Notes: generated from the sequence alone by a model not told the origin. A stretch of 64,000 nucleotides of DNA from Olsenella profusa DSM 13989 (GCF_030811115.1 NZ_JAUSQK010000001.1:1674001-1738000); one strand, 5' to 3'; counted from the first letter of the stretch, positions 22,938-33,444 are shown. Translations and numbers: made by a program.

Positions 22938-24986
22938 CTATGAGCCCTGCGACGTGTCGCCCGCCGGCGCCTGGCTGTCATCCGAGGCATCGTCCTGCGT
23001 GGTGACGGTGCCCCCGGCCGCCGCGAAGTCGTCCTTCACGGAGTTGGCCAGGTAGCTCACGTAGGGATCCTTGCCGGCCTCGCGCAGGTGCACGCCATCG
23101 CGATAGAGCCACTCCTCGACGTGATTCTGCGAGTGGGAATACCAATCGATGACCTTGACATTGTCATGGCGCTGGGCGGCGCGCATGATGGCGTCGTTGA
23201 ACTTCTGCGTGCGCTCCGCGTTGTCCGAACGACAGGTGACCAGGTAGACCATGCGATCGCCACAGGCGTTGACCATGGCGTCCAGGACGTCATCCGAGAT
23301 GGAGTTGTTGGCAAAGGCCTCGAGGATGACGATGTTGCCCACGACGCCCTGGTCGAGATAGCCTTTGAGGACGCTTGCCATCTGGGTGGGGGAGCGTCCC
23401 ACGTACGTGTCGAGCAGGCCATTGGGGAAATAGCTCTTGAACTGGTTCTGCGCGTCTCCGGGCACGGAGTCGCCAATCATGAGGGGATCGTAGATGCCTG
23501 CGTCCGTCTCGGAGCTCGGGGCGGTGAGTCGGATGCTGCCAGAGGGGATGCCCTCGCCGTCGGACGCGCTGTCTTCGGAGACCTGCCGTGCCTGGTCGGC
23601 GGCGGCTCCGGTGTTGACGATGTCCTCCGCGGGGACGAGCGTCTCGTCGGGAAGGGTCGCCAGGCCCACGATGGCAATGAGGGCGATGGCGCCAACGGCG
23701 GCGCCCATGACGGCGCCCCGAGGCGGGTTGGGACGCACGGCAGCCACGCGCCTCGTGCGGTTGTCGTCCGTACGCGCAGTCATGCGTGGTGCGCGAGCGG
23801 CTCGCAGCGGCTCTGCAGCGTGCTGGCGCCACCAGGTCACGATCGCACCGCGCTCCACGAGACGATAGGAGCCCTCTGCCATGAGCAGCGACAGGCCGAC
23901 GCCCACCAGCGCAAGCGGTGTGGAGCCTATGCTCCCGAGCAGCACGAAGAGGGGGAAGTGCCAGAGATAGAGGGCAAACGAGCGCGTTCCCAGCCACGTG
24001 AGGGGTCTGCAGGAGAGCATGCGCGCCAGCAGGCCTCCCCCCAACAGCGAGGCCATGATCACGCAGCAGAGGCAGGCCGCCACGAACATGCCACCTCGAT
24101 ACAGCAGCACGGAGGTGTCGGGCATCAGGGCCATGAGCATCACAAGCAGCGCGAGCGATGCCACACCGGCCCACCTCAGACGTCGGCCCTCGAGGGGAAG
24201 GCGGGCATGCGGCCGCCCTCCCAGAGGCCAGGCCATAGCGAGGGCGGATCCCAAAAGCGGGGCGAACGCCCTGGTGTCTGGGCCATAGTACACGCGCGTG
24301 GGATCGGCCTCCGGCACGAAGAGCACGGCCATCTCGATGGCAGACGCCACGGCGAGCACGAGGGTCACGATGATGCGCCCGTGGGCATCCCCGACCTTGT
24401 CGAGCAGGAGGAGCCCCACCGACCACAGCAGCACGAACTGGAAGTCGAGTCCCAGATACCACAGATGCATGAGCGGCGAGGGACCGCCGATCTGGGCGAA
24501 GTACGACCCCCCGCGCACGATGTAGGAGAGGTTGGTCACAAGGAGGAGCGAGGGGAGGACGTCCGGCCTGAGCTTGGTGAGCAGCACGTGGTTGCCCACG
24601 ACGCAGGCGGCGGCCACCAACACGATCATGGCTGCCATGGACGGCCAGATGCGCTTGATGCGTCTCCACCAGATGCGAGGCAGCGCGCGTGCCCCGCTCG
24701 TGTGCGCGCGCCGCAGAACGGAACCGGTGAGCAGGTAGCCCGCAAGCACGAGGAACAGCACGACGCCCAGGTGCCCACTGGGGAGCCAGCTCACCTTGAG
24801 GTGATAGAGCACGATGGCGATGATGGCGAGCGCGCGGAGGCCGTCAAGTGCGGCATTGCGCTCGTGGCGTTCCAGGGGCGCCTGGCGGCGGGAGCTCCCC
24901 TGTGCGGTGCCGCGATGTGATCTGTCTGTCTGCACGGTGGTGCCTTTGGGTCCCTCTTGATTGATATGGATGGCGGATGGATGCAT
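22938..24986 (-). CDS. oatA: OatA-like peptidoglycan O-acetyltransferase
   Basis: 682 residues. Residues ~45-390 are an acyltransferase-3 domain with about ten membrane helices, beginning ALDGLRALAIIAIVLYHL and including LMHLWYLGLDFQF. An extracellular SGNH domain fills the last ~200 residues: MIGDSVPGDAQ (nucleophile Ser), VVGNIVILEAFANN, LVTCRSDN and YRDGVHLREAGKD (Asp/His). This two-domain layout is that of OatA, which O-acetylates peptidoglycan MurNAc and confers lysozyme resistance; closely related acyltransferases act on other glycans. The Ser/Asp-rich tail is extracytoplasmic. Alone in its transcription unit. Confidence 0.9.
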   Translation of the reverse strand: MHPSAIHINQEGPKGTTVQTDRSHRGTAQGSSRRQAPLERHERNAALDGLRALAIIAIVLYHLKVSWLPSGHLGVVLFLVLAGYLLTGSVLRRAHTSGARALPRIWWRRIKRIWPSMAAMIVLVAAACVVGNHVLLTKLRPDVLPSLLLVTNLSYIVRGGSYFAQIGGPSPLMHLWYLGLDFQFVLLWSVGLLLLDKVGDAHGRIIVTLVLAVASAIEMAVLFVPEADPTRVYYGPDTRAFAPLLGSALAMAWPLGGRPHARLPLEGRRLRWAGVASLALLVMLMALMPDTSVLLYRGGMFVAACLCCVIMASLLGGGLLARMLSCRPLTWLGTRSFALYLWHFPLFVLLGSIGSTPLALVGVGLSLLMAEGSYRLVERGAIVTWWRQHAAEPLRAARAPRMTARTDDNRTRRVAAVRPNPPRGAVMGAAVGAIALIAIVGLATLPDETLVPAEDIVNTGAAADQARQVSEDSASDGEGIPSGSIRLTAPSSETDAGIYDPLMIGDSVPGDAQNQFKSYFPNGLLDTYVGRSPTQMASVLKGYLDQGVVGNIVILEAFANNSISDDVLDAMVNACGDRMVYLVTCRSDNAERTQKFNDAIMRAAQRHDNVKVIDWYSHSQNHVEEWLYRDGVHLREAGKDPYVSYLANSVKDDFAAAGGTVTTQDDASDDSQAPAGDTSQGS

Positions 24987-25093
24987 GCAAAGTATGACTG
25001 AAATGCTGCCTTGAGGGTAGTCTTGCTACGTCAATCCCTCGGTGGCGTGGAGAGGCGTCCGTCCACGCGCACCCCTATCATGGATAGTTCCCC

Positions 25094-28000
25094 ATGCTGC
25101 AGCTCAAGCACATCCGCAAGTCCTACAAGACCGACTCGTTCACCCAGGTGGCGCTCGATGACGTGTCGGTGACGCTGCGCGACAACGAGTTCGTGGCCGT
25201 GCTTGGCCCCTCGGGCTCGGGCAAGACCACGCTGCTCAACATCCTGGGTGGCCTCGACAGGGCGGACTCGGGAAGCATCGTGGTCAGTGGCGTCTCCACC
25301 AAGGACTACCGCGCCAAGGACTGGGACACCTATCGCAACCATCGCGTCGGCTTCGTGTTCCAGAGCTACAACCTCATCCCGCACCAGTCCATCCTCTCCA
25401 ATGTGGAGCTGGCGCTCACGCTCTCCGGCGTCGACCGCAGGGAGCGTCGCCTCCGCGCACGGAAGGCGCTGGAGCAGGTGGGCCTCGCCGCGCACATCCA
25501 TAGGCGCCCTGCCCAGCTCTCCGGTGGGCAGATGCAGCGCGTGGCCATCGCCCGTGCGCTCGTGAACGATCCCGATATCGTCCTGGCTGACGAGCCCACG
25601 GGCGCCTTGGACACCGATACGGGCGTCCAGGTGATGGACATCCTTAAGGAGGTGGCCAAGGATCGCCTGGTGGTGATGGTCACGCACAATCCCGAGCTGG
25701 CGCAGGAGTATGCCACGCGCATCATCCGCGTGCGCGACGGCCGCCTCGATGGAGACACCCACCCGCCCTCGCTCAGGGAGCGGGTGGTCGCCCGCAGGGA
25801 GAAGCCTCCCGCTTCCGAGGGGAGCCGTCGCGCGTCCATGGGTCCCCTCACGGCGCTCGCGCTCTCGTTCAACAACCTCATGACCAAGAAGGGGCGTACG
25901 GCCCTCACGGCCGTTGCGGGATCCATCGGCATCATCGGCATCGCCGCCATCCTCGCGCTCTCCAATGGCGTCAACAACTACATCGCCAAGACCGAGGGGG
26001 ATGCGCTCTCGAGCTATCCCGTGACGATCAACAAGAGCGGCTTCAACGTGGCGAGCCTCCTCGACTCGACGTCAACCACCGCGGACGTGACCGCCGCCGA
26101 CGATGGCTCCATCCCCCAGCAGCGCGTAGCGGCGGACATGTTCGCGCAGGTGAAGTCCAACGACCTCAGGTCGTTCCGGCAGTACCTCGAGGATAACGGG
26201 GGGAGCATCTCGCCCTACGTCACCGCCATCCAGTATGGCTATGGCGTGACGCCGCAGGTCTACGGGTCTGACACCACCAATGGCGTCACGCGTCTCAACC
26301 CCTCGTCCGTGGGCCAGCGCATGGGTGCCGCCGCGGGCTCGGCGCTGACGGGAGGTACCACCACCTCGGGCTTCCATGAGCTGGTGGGCAACCAGAGCCT
26401 GCTTGACAACCAGATGGACATCGTCGAGGGACGCTGGCCCCAGGCGTCGGACGAGTGCGTGCTCATCCTGGACGAACATGGTGCCATCAGTGACTACACG
26501 CTCTACAGCATCGGCTTCTACGATCCGACCGCGCTCGACCAGATGGTGCAGAGGGTCATCAATGGCGAGGAGGTCCAGGCACCGGACGACGCTCGCCCCT
26601 TCACGTATGACGATGCGTTGAACATGACGTTCACGGTGATTCCCCCGAGCGACCTCTACACGAAGAACGAGTCGCAGGGTACGTGGACCGACATGTCCGA
26701 CAATGACGACTACCTCCGGGAGAAGCTCGCCAACGGCATCCAGCTCAAGGTGGTGGGCGTGGTGAAGGCCAAGGACTCCACCTCCGCCAGCTCCTCGAGT
26801 GGGCGCGAGGGCATCGGCTACACCCCCGCCCTCACACAGGAGCTCATCGGTCGCTCCGCAGCCTCCCAGATCGTACAGGAGCAGCTGGCCAACCCCGACG
26901 TGGACGTGTTCACGGGCAAGACCTTCGAGGAGCTCCAGAGCGAGCAGGGCTCCTCCTTCGACATGAGCAACATCTTCTCCATTGACGAGGACAAACTCCG
27001 CCAGGCGTTCTCGTTTGACGCAAACGCCCTTACGGATGCGGCAGGCAGCGTGGACCTCTCGGGCATCTCGATGGACTCCTCGGGCTTCGACCCCAGCAAG
27101 ATCAATCTGGACCCAAACGTCGTGAGCTCCCTCTTCAGCTCCGAGACCATGGCACAGATCATGGCGGGCGCACCCAAGTTCGACCTCGAGGACAGCGGCA
27201 TTCCCGACGTCTCGAAGCTCACGGACGACCAGCGTGCGGCCATCATGCGGGACTCGTCTGCCCTGGCGAGCGGATTTATCGCCTGGATGGAGCAGAACCA
27301 TCCCGATGAGGTCACGAGCACCGATGCCGACCTGTACGAAAGGCGCTACCAGGAGTATATCGCCACGGACGGTGGCAAGGCGCAGCTGCAGGCGCTGCAG
27401 GATGAGCTGGAGCAGGACCTGGGCGTCTCGTCGATGGACGACCTCGTCAGCACGGCCATGCACAACTACCTCGTGAACCAGTTCGCGCCGTACTTCTCCC
27501 AGCAGATGCAGAAGCTCATGCAGCAGGCGGCGCAGGCCATCGCGCTCCAGATAGAGGAACAGCTGCAGCAACAGGTGTCGCAGGCCGTCGGCAAGATGGG
27601 TAGCCAGCTCTCCTCAATCATATCGAGCCAGCTCCAGAAGCAGATGGGTGCGCTGACCTCTGCCCTCCAGGATGGCTTCAAGGTGGACCCGACCGTCTTC
27701 GCGAGCGCCATCACGCTCAACGTGTCCCAGGAGGACCTCACGTCGCTGCTGACCAACTACATGAACGCAGGCGACCTCACCTATGATGGTAACCTCCAGA
27801 AGCTGGGCTATGCGGACGAAAGCGACCCAAAGTCCATCCAGATCTACCCCAAGGACTTTGACGCCAAGCAGAGCGTGCTCGACATGATCGGCGACTACAA
27901 CGCCCAGGTGAGTGCCGCAGGCAAGGAGGACCAGACCATTCAGTATTCCGACATCGCCGGCACGCTCATGGGCGCCGTCACCGACATCGTCGACATGATA

Positions 28001-28399
28001 TCGTTTGTGCTCATCGCCTTCGTGTCCATCTCACTGGTGGTGAGCTCCATCATGATCGGCATCATCACGTACATCAGCGTGCTGGAACGCAGGAAGGAGA
28101 TTGGCATCCTGCGTGCCATGGGTGCCTCCAGGCTGGGGGTCGCCAACATCTTCAATGCCGAGACGGCGATCGAGGGGCTGTTCTCGGGCGTGTTGGCCAT
28201 CGCCATCGTGCTGCTCATATCCATACCGGTCAACCAATTCATACTCCAGACGCGCGGCATTGCCAACATCATGGCGCTGACGTTGGCAAATGCCCTCTCG
28301 CTCATTGCGGTCTCTGTTATCCTTACGCTCGTCGCGGGTGTCGTGCCAGCCATGAGCGCCGCACGCCGTGATCCTGTGGAGGCACTACGGAGCGAGTAG
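25094..28399 (+). CDS. MacB-like ABC transporter, ATPase and permease in one chain
   Basis: 1101 residues. Residues 1-225 are an ABC ATPase: Walker [11 protein letters not shown]-loop VFQSYNLI, signature LSGGQMQR, Walker [13 protein letters not shown] and a switch His in VTHNPE. The MacB/LolD subfamily is shown by the SxxLIPHQS loop. Residues ~260-285 hold the first membrane helix ([20 protein letters not shown]). About 680 extracytoplasmic residues, Ser/Asp/Gln-rich with coiled-coil stretches, follow, then an FtsX-type triple-helix domain (~960-1095) with [20 protein letters not shown]. Such transporters are mechanotransmission pumps for peptides or lipids. The periplasmic-type domain is much longer than in MacB. 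No clear ribosome site precedes the ATG. Confidence 0.92.
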   Translation: MLQLKHIRKSYKTDSFTQVALDDVSVTLRDNEFVAVLGPSGSGKTTLLNILGGLDRADSGSIVVSGVSTKDYRAKDWDTYRNHRVGFVFQSYNLIPHQSILSNVELALTLSGVDRRERRLRARKALEQVGLAAHIHRRPAQLSGGQMQRVAIARALVNDPDIVLADEPTGALDTDTGVQVMDILKEVAKDRLVVMVTHNPELAQEYATRIIRVRDGRLDGDTHPPSLRERVVARREKPPASEGSRRASMGPLTALALSFNNLMTKKGRTALTAVAGSIGIIGIAAILALSNGVNNYIAKTEGDALSSYPVTINKSGFNVASLLDSTSTTADVTAADDGSIPQQRVAADMFAQVKSNDLRSFRQYLEDNGGSISPYVTAIQYGYGVTPQVYGSDTTNGVTRLNPSSVGQRMGAAAGSALTGGTTTSGFHELVGNQSLLDNQMDIVEGRWPQASDECVLILDEHGAISDYTLYSIGFYDPTALDQMVQRVINGEEVQAPDDARPFTYDDALNMTFTVIPPSDLYTKNESQGTWTDMSDNDDYLREKLANGIQLKVVGVVKAKDSTSASSSSGREGIGYTPALTQELIGRSAASQIVQEQLANPDVDVFTGKTFEELQSEQGSSFDMSNIFSIDEDKLRQAFSFDANALTDAAGSVDLSGISMDSSGFDPSKINLDPNVVSSLFSSETMAQIMAGAPKFDLEDSGIPDVSKLTDDQRAAIMRDSSALASGFIAWMEQNHPDEVTSTDADLYERRYQEYIATDGGKAQLQALQDELEQDLGVSSMDDLVSTAMHNYLVNQFAPYFSQQMQKLMQQAAQAIALQIEEQLQQQVSQAVGKMGSQLSSIISSQLQKQMGALTSALQDGFKVDPTVFASAITLNVSQEDLTSLLTNYMNAGDLTYDGNLQKLGYADESDPKSIQIYPKDFDAKQSVLDMIGDYNAQVSAAGKEDQTIQYSDIAGTLMGAVTDIVDMISFVLIAFVSISLVVSSIMIGIITYISVLERRKEIGILRAMGASRLGVANIFNAETAIEGLFSGVLAIAIVLLISIPVNQFILQTRGIANIMALTLANALSLIAVSVILTLVAGVVPAMSAARRDPVEALRSE

Positions 28400-28463
28400 C
28401 ACGGGCATGCGACCCCATGCACCCCCAAGGCTCGCATCATCGGAAGGAACCGCTGATCGACCC

Positions 28464-29843
28464 ATGAGCGACCTGATAGCCGATGTCGCCCAGGGCGAGC
28501 GCATCGCCGCCGCCCACCGCCTCTTTGCCGAGACGGCGCCACGTCGGCTCTTCTTCAAGGCGGCGCTGCCGGGTTCGCTCAGCATGCTGTGCTCCGCCCT
28601 CTATGACATGTCCGATGGCATCCTCGTGGGGCAGCTCCTGGGAGAGTCCGCCTTTGCGGCGGTCGGTCTCGCCATGCCCTTTGTCATCATCGCCTTTGCG
28701 TTTGGTGACCTCATCGGTGTGGGCTCGTCGGTTCCCATCGCCATCGCCCTGGGCGAGGGCGACCACAAGCGGGCCAACAACATCTTCACGTGCTCGGCCG
28801 TCATGATCGAACTCGCTGCGGTGGTCTTGGGCGGGACCCTGTGGGTGCTGGCGCCCCTCATCATGGCGGCCATGGGGGCGACGGGTGACGTGGCGCGCAT
28901 GGCCACGCTCTTCCTGCGCGTGTATGCCTTTGCGTCCCCGCTCACGACCATCCTGTTTGCGGCCGACAACTACCTGCGCATCTGCGGTCGCATCAAGACG
29001 TCCATGGGCATCAACGTCCTCATGTCCGTCTTGGGCGCGGTGGTCGAGTTCTCGCTTCTGTACTTCACGGACCTGGGTGTGGTCGGCGCCGCCCTGGGAT
29101 ACTGTGTCGCCCTTGCCACGGCATCGATTGTCGCCATGGCCCCCTTTGCGGCAGGTCGCATGCTGCTGCGCTTCGTGCGGCCGCGCCTCTCGGCGTCCCT
29201 CGTGCGTGAGGTGGTCATCGCTGGCATGCCCGCCTTTCTGGGCAACGTGGCGGGACGCGTGACGTCCATCCTGCTCAATGCCTCCCTGCTCGAGCTGGGA
29301 GGGGAGCGGGCCGTCTCGGTGTTTGGCATGCTCATGTACGTGTCGGGCTTCGTGTACTCCCTCATCTATGGCATGTGCGACTCCCTACAGCCGGCCGTGG
29401 GCTACAACTGGGGGGCGCATGACTATGGTCGCATGCGGTCTCTCGAGCGCTGGTGCTTCTCGGCTGCCGCCCTCGTGGGCGTGGCGCTCTCTGTCGTGCC
29501 GTTCCTCCTGCCCGGGGAGGTAACCCACCTCTTCATGGCGCAGGCGCACGGGGAGCTGCTGGCCATGGCAACGGAGGCCTTCCAGATCTTCTCGCTGACC
29601 TACGTGTTCCGATGGTTTGCCCTCGCATCCATGAGCTTCCTCACGGCAACCGAGAAGTCGAAGGCGGCCACCATCCTGTCTCTTGCGCAGGCCCTCGTGT
29701 GCCCCGTGGTCGTGCTGGTTGCGCTGCGTCCGCTGGGCCTCATGGGGCTCTGGCTTAACGCGCCGGTGTCGGCCCTGGTGACCTCATTGGGAGCCCTCGG
29801 TCTGCTCATGGGGCTCAGGCACGAGCTTCATCTCACGGTATGA
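28464..29843 (+). CDS. MATE-family multidrug/metabolite exporter
   Basis: About 459 residues with twelve predicted membrane helices in two repeats. It has the MATE-typical start KAALPGSLSMLCSALYDMSDGILVGQLLGESAFAAVGLAMPF, a loop EGDHKRANN, and the second-half GMPAFLGNVAGRVTSILLNASLLELGG and LQPAVGYNWGAHDYGRM. MATE proteins export cationic compounds with Na+ or H+ coupling; the substrate is unknown. The start MSDLIADVAQ is assigned although the nearest purine-rich site (GGAAGGAA) is about 16 nt upstream. Upstream gap to the ABC transporter is 64 bp, so co-transcription is possible. Confidence 0.92.
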   Translation: MSDLIADVAQGERIAAAHRLFAETAPRRLFFKAALPGSLSMLCSALYDMSDGILVGQLLGESAFAAVGLAMPFVIIAFAFGDLIGVGSSVPIAIALGEGDHKRANNIFTCSAVMIELAAVVLGGTLWVLAPLIMAAMGATGDVARMATLFLRVYAFASPLTTILFAADNYLRICGRIKTSMGINVLMSVLGAVVEFSLLYFTDLGVVGAALGYCVALATASIVAMAPFAAGRMLLRFVRPRLSASLVREVVIAGMPAFLGNVAGRVTSILLNASLLELGGERAVSVFGMLMYVSGFVYSLIYGMCDSLQPAVGYNWGAHDYGRMRSLERWCFSAAALVGVALSVVPFLLPGEVTHLFMAQAHGELLAMATEAFQIFSLTYVFRWFALASMSFLTATEKSKAATILSLAQALVCPVVVLVALRPLGLMGLWLNAPVSALVTSLGALGLLMGLRHELHLTV

Positions 29844-29859
29844 CGCCTGCCAACCGATA

Positions 29860-29873
29860 CGAACACGTGTGCT
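29860..29873 (+). promoter_or_regulatory. putative LexA (SOS) box before the DJ-1/Y-polymerase operon
   Basis: CGAACACGTGTGCT matches the Gram-positive LexA consensus CGAACRNRYGTTYG at most positions; the right half-site is the imperfect one. It lies where a -35 would be for the -10-like TATGCT at 29884-29889, and 48 bp before the first ATG. The downstream operon encodes a translesion polymerase, which fits SOS control. Confidence 0.5.
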
Positions 29874-29920
29874 GGTTTTGAGGTATGCTACAGCAAACGG
29901 TCACGGACGAGGGAGGATCC

Positions 29921-30502
29921 ATGTTCAGGCAGACGACGGACAGGCGCGTGGCGGCGTTTTTTGCGGATGGGCTTGAGGAGTGCGAGGCCCTGGTGGTGTG
30001 CGACTGCCTCTTTCGGTCAGGCATCCCGGTGGACAAGGTCTCTATCACGGACAGGCGTGCCGTCACGTCGAGCCATGAGGTCACGGTGGTATGCGACCGC
30101 TCCATCACGGACGATGACTTCTCGTTTGGCGACTACGACATGCTCTTCCTGCCAGGCGGCATGCCGGGCACCACGAACCTGGGGGAGTGTACGGCCCTCA
30201 TGGGTGCCGTCAGGGAACAGGTGGTTGCCGGGAGGGATCTGGCCGCCGTATGCGCGGCACCGTCCCTGCTGGCGCGCCTCGGCCTGCTTGAGGGCAGGCA
30301 CGCCACGAGCAATCCCGACTTCCAGCAGATGCTTACGGATCACGGGGCCACCGTCCTGCAGGATCCGGTGGTCATCGACGGCAACCTCATCACGAGCAAG
30401 GGGCTGGGTACCTGCGTCGAACTGGGACTTGCTCTCGTGCGCCGCATCCTCTCGGACGAGGCGGCCGAGACGCTCAAGGATCAGATAGTCTACCTGCGCT
30501 AG
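29921..30502 (+). CDS. DJ-1/PfpI family protein
   Basis: 193 residues. The DJ-1 fold is shown by AAFFADGLEECEALVVCDCLFRSGI at the N-terminus (Glu in DGLEE), MLFLPGGMPG, and the nucleophile elbow AAVCAAPSLLARLGLL with the conserved Cys. C-terminal ITSKGLGTCVELGLALVRRIL is also typical. Family members act as glyoxalase III, deglycase or chaperones. The ATG follows GGGAGG. It is the first gene of a run with the Y-family polymerase (12 bp gap) and YolD, behind a LexA-like box; a damage-response role is inferred. Confidence 0.9.
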   Translation: MFRQTTDRRVAAFFADGLEECEALVVCDCLFRSGIPVDKVSITDRRAVTSSHEVTVVCDRSITDDDFSFGDYDMLFLPGGMPGTTNLGECTALMGAVREQVVAGRDLAAVCAAPSLLARLGLLEGRHATSNPDFQQMLTDHGATVLQDPVVIDGNLITSKGLGTCVELGLALVRRILSDEAAETLKDQIVYLR

Positions 30503-30514
30503 CGCGCCCACCCG

Positions 30515-31873
30515 GTGAGCAGTGTCGTGCGGCGGCAGTACCTCGTCATAGACCTCAAGAGCTTCTACGCCAGCGTGGAATGCGTGGAGCGTGGGCTCGA
30601 CCCACTCACCACGCGCCTGGTGGTGGCTGACCCCACGCGCACGCAGAAGACCATCTGTCTGGCCGTCTCTCCGGCGCTCAAGGCCCTGGGCGTGCGCAAC
30701 CGCTGCCGCGTGTTCGAGATACCTCGTACGCTCGACTATCTGATGGCTCCGCCGCGCATGGCGCTCTACATCGAGCGTTCGGCTGACATCTATGCCATCT
30801 ACCTGCGCTACGTGAGCCCCGAGGACATCCACGTGTACTCCATCGACGAGGCCTTCCTCGATGTGACGGGCTACCTTGGCCTCTACGGCTGCACGGCGCG
30901 TGAGCTGGGTGAGCGCATCCGCGAGGACGTGGTTGCCCACACGGGCATACCGGCGACGTGTGGGGTGGGCACCAACCTCTACCTGGCCAAGGTCGCCCTG
31001 GACATCACGGCCAAGCACAGCGTGGACTTCTTTGGGGAACTTACGGAGGAGACCTATCGCCAGATGCTCTGGAGCCATACGCCCATCACGGACTTCTGGC
31101 GCGTGGGGGGCGGGACGGCGCGTCGCCTTGCGGAGAGGGGCATCCATACGATGGGACAGCTGGCACTTGCTCCCAAGGAGTCCCTGTACCAGGCCTTTGG
31201 CGTGGACGCCGAGATTCTCATCGACCACGCCTGGGGCGTAGAGCCCGTGACCATGGCCGACATCAAGGCCTATCGCTCGCAGGGCCAGAGCCTCTCCAAT
31301 GGCCAGGTGCTGGGGCACGACGTGGGCTTCGAGGCGGGCCTCGTCATCATGAAGGAGATGTGCGACACGCTCTCCCTGGAGCTCGTGGACCGTGGGCTCG
31401 TATGCACCTCCGTGGGGCTCATGGTGGGCTATCGTCTGGGCAAGGAGGAGCGGCGTGCGCTCATGGAACAGGTGGGTTCTGGTGGGGATGGCCCTCGGTT
31501 CCACGTGCACCGGGGCGAGTGTGCGGACCATGGTTCGGCCGCGCTGCCCTTTGCCACCAGCTCGCTCCACGAGCTCTGGAAGGTGGCGGTGCCGCTCCTC
31601 TCGCAGCTGGCGGACGGGCGTCGACGCATCCATCGCCTGTACGTCACCCTTGGTGGCGTGCGGCCCGAGGACGCCGCGGGTGCCCAAGAGAGCCTCTTCA
31701 GGGATGCCGAGGAGCTTGCCCGTGAGCGCAGGAAGCTGGAGGCCGTGAGCGCCATCAAACGACGCTTTGGCAAGAACTCGCTGCTCAAGGGTATCGACCT
31801 TCTGCCTGAGGCCACGGCGCGCGAGCGTAACGAGCAGATAGGGGGCCATCGCAGTGGAGCGACCGTCCGATGA
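30515..31873 (+). CDS. Y-family translesion DNA polymerase (UvrX/UmuC-like)
   Basis: 452 residues from a GTG. Palm motifs: YLVIDLKSFYASVECVERGLDP (metal Asp) and YSIDEAFLDVT (S-I-D-E catalytic pair). GVGTNLYLAKVALDITAK is the fingers/palm element, and DFWRVGGGTARRLAERGIHTMGQLA is the helix-hairpin-helix thumb. A little-finger domain follows. The Leu-Lys in DLKSFYASVE and the pairing with a YolD gene place it with the B. subtilis YqjW/UvrX branch rather than DinB. A C-terminal extension of basic residues may hold clamp contacts. Its last 20 nt overlap the yolD-like start. Confidence 0.92.
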   Translation: MSSVVRRQYLVIDLKSFYASVECVERGLDPLTTRLVVADPTRTQKTICLAVSPALKALGVRNRCRVFEIPRTLDYLMAPPRMALYIERSADIYAIYLRYVSPEDIHVYSIDEAFLDVTGYLGLYGCTARELGERIREDVVAHTGIPATCGVGTNLYLAKVALDITAKHSVDFFGELTEETYRQMLWSHTPITDFWRVGGGTARRLAERGIHTMGQLALAPKESLYQAFGVDAEILIDHAWGVEPVTMADIKAYRSQGQSLSNGQVLGHDVGFEAGLVIMKEMCDTLSLELVDRGLVCTSVGLMVGYRLGKEERRALMEQVGSGGDGPRFHVHRGECADHGSAALPFATSSLHELWKVAVPLLSQLADGRRRIHRLYVTLGGVRPEDAAGAQESLFRDAEELARERRKLEAVSAIKRRFGKNSLLKGIDLLPEATARERNEQIGGHRSGATVR

Positions 31874-32225
31874 CTTCTATACACGTCATCCGCGCATGGA
31901 TCTCTCCCTGCGCGCCAAGATCTTCATCCCCTTTGAGCCGCTCAGGGGCTTTCGTGCCGCGCTTGCGGAGCGGGAGCGTCGTGCGGCCACCATGCCGCGC
32001 GAGGATCTTTCACAGGAGCGACGCGAGCGGCTGTCCGCTACGATCCGCCAGCTTGCCCCTGGCGACATGGTGCTCGTACGGCATTATGCGCGTGACCGCT
32101 ACGAGTGGATGCGGGGCCTGGTGACAAAGGTCAGCGAGGCGGACGCCTGCCTCTGGGTGGCGGGGACGCGCATGGCCTTTGGGGACATCGCGGAGCTGGA
32201 GCGGCTGGAGGGCTCTGCCTCCTGA
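31854..32225 (+). CDS. YolD-like protein
   Basis: 123 residues from GTG at 31854, overlapping the polymerase 3' end by 20 bp. Sequence RAKIFIPFEPLRGFRAALAERE matches the N-terminus of YolD-like proteins (RAKIF.PFxAL.G), and a small beta-rich C-terminus follows. In Firmicutes and phages YolD-like genes sit directly after Y-family polymerases and are SOS-regulated; their function is suspected to resemble UmuD (family knowledge). The tight overlap implies coupled translation. Confidence 0.85.
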   Translation: MERPSDDFYTRHPRMDLSLRAKIFIPFEPLRGFRAALAERERRAATMPREDLSQERRERLSATIRQLAPGDMVLVRHYARDRYEWMRGLVTKVSEADACLWVAGTRMAFGDIAELERLEGSAS

Positions 32226-32313
32226 TGCTTCTTTTGCGCAAAGGGGCCTCGGCGCAGCTTGGGTGGGGATAATCGTAACCATTGCATCCGATGCACGTGG
32301 AATGGGAGAGGGC

Positions 32314-32592
32314 ATGGCACGCACGTTTAGGGACGAGAGGGACTACCGCGACGTCCAGGAAAACGCCCGCGGGTCGTGGGGCCTCACGCTCGCAGGCCTG
32401 CTGCTCATGGGTGTCGGGATCTTCGTCTGTGCCACGGGCGACTTGGCACACATCCTCGTGCTGATGCTGGTCGTGGTGCTCCTGCTGGGTGGCGTGGCCC
32501 TGCTCTATGTGGGCTCGTCACTGCGCAAGGATGCTCGCAACGCCCTCCTGCGCCATCAGGAGATGGAGGATCCTTGGGGGTCGGGGAAGTGA
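32314..32592 (+). CDS. small two-helix membrane protein, unknown function
   Basis: About 92 residues. A charged N-terminus (ARTFRDERDYRDVQENARGS) precedes two hydrophobic segments, GLTLAGLLLMGVGIFVCA and LVLMLVVVLLLGGVALLYV, and a charged C-terminal tail. The start ATG has GGGAGAGG in front. It follows the YolD gene by 88 bp on the same strand. I do not recognise a family. Confidence 0.65.
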   Translation: MARTFRDERDYRDVQENARGSWGLTLAGLLLMGVGIFVCATGDLAHILVLMLVVVLLLGGVALLYVGSSLRKDARNALLRHQEMEDPWGSGK

Positions 32593-32619
32593 CTCCCCGA
32601 GTGCCCAGCTACCGGTTTC

Positions 32620-33444
32620 CTAGCCCTTGAGCCCGGTGGCGCCCCTCACGCTGTAGAGCGGCACGAAGGGCAGCAGGATGGGCGTCGAGCGCACGTAGGC
32701 CTGGTAGGCGGGGTCGCCACCATAGCTCCTGCCCTGCCTGAGCTCCAGGCGACGCGCGCCGCCAAACATGACGTAGACGATGGCGACATATCCCACGAGC
32801 GCGCAGGCCCACTGGGAGACGTCCGCATACACTGCGGCGCCCGAGACGAACACCCCCGTCCACATGAGCACCTCGCCCAGGTAGTTGGGACAGCGCACGA
32901 AGGAGTACAGCCCACGGTCGCAGAAGCGCCCCGGCCTCGTGCGCTTCTGTACGGACTTCTGCAGGTCGGCGATGCTCTCAAGCACGATGCCCCCACACAT
33001 GAGCGCCAGGCCGACGAGGGAGGGGGCATCCGCGGGAGAGCCCGCCTGGAGCCTGGAGAGCACGGGCGATGCCTGACAGGCACACATGACGGCACACGCG
33101 ACCCAGATGACCATCTGGATGGGCAGTCCCAGATCCGAGCCATCATTGACCTGCGTGGCCGCCACGTGGCGGTACGCTGCCGAGCGACGTTCGCGCACGA
33201 GCAGGTAGATGGCTAGACGCGGCCCATAGGCCATCAGCAGCAGACACATGAGGACGCTGGCGGGGCCGAGGGACGCATGGAACCATGCCAGCAGGAGCAT
33301 GCCCCCTGCGGCAATGGAGAGGCCATATCCCAGCGAGATGAACCACACGAACCTATGAAAGCCGATGGAGCTGACCACCAGGCTCAGGATGACGAGTGTC
33401 GCGACGCCCATGAGGCCTCCCGATCGTTCCATTTCCGTTGGCAA
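32620..33444 (-). CDS. DUF1295 / steroid 5-alpha-reductase-like membrane protein
   Basis: 274 residues, about six or seven membrane helices. The C-terminal half has SIADLQKSVQKRTRPGRFCDRGLYSFVRCPNYLGEVLMWTGVF and a closing YQAYVRSTPILLPFVP, which match DUF1295 and isoprenylcysteine methyltransferase-like proteins (R-HPNY-type motif with NYLGE). These proteins reduce or methylate lipophilic substrates in the membrane; the actual activity is unknown. It stands alone, convergent with the small membrane protein gene. Confidence 0.88.
   Translation of the reverse strand: MPTEMERSGGLMGVATLVILSLVVSSIGFHRFVWFISLGYGLSIAAGGMLLLAWFHASLGPASVLMCLLLMAYGPRLAIYLLVRERRSAAYRHVAATQVNDGSDLGLPIQMVIWVACAVMCACQASPVLSRLQAGSPADAPSLVGLALMCGGIVLESIADLQKSVQKRTRPGRFCDRGLYSFVRCPNYLGEVLMWTGVFVSGAAVYADVSQWACALVGYVAIVYVMFGGARRLELRQGRSYGGDPAYQAYVRSTPILLPFVPLYSVRGATGLKG

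Noticed and set aside
26072-27571. A ~500-codon minus-strand frame inside the ABC transporter gene
   Set aside because: Shadow of the extracytoplasmic domain coding sequence; no family resemblance.
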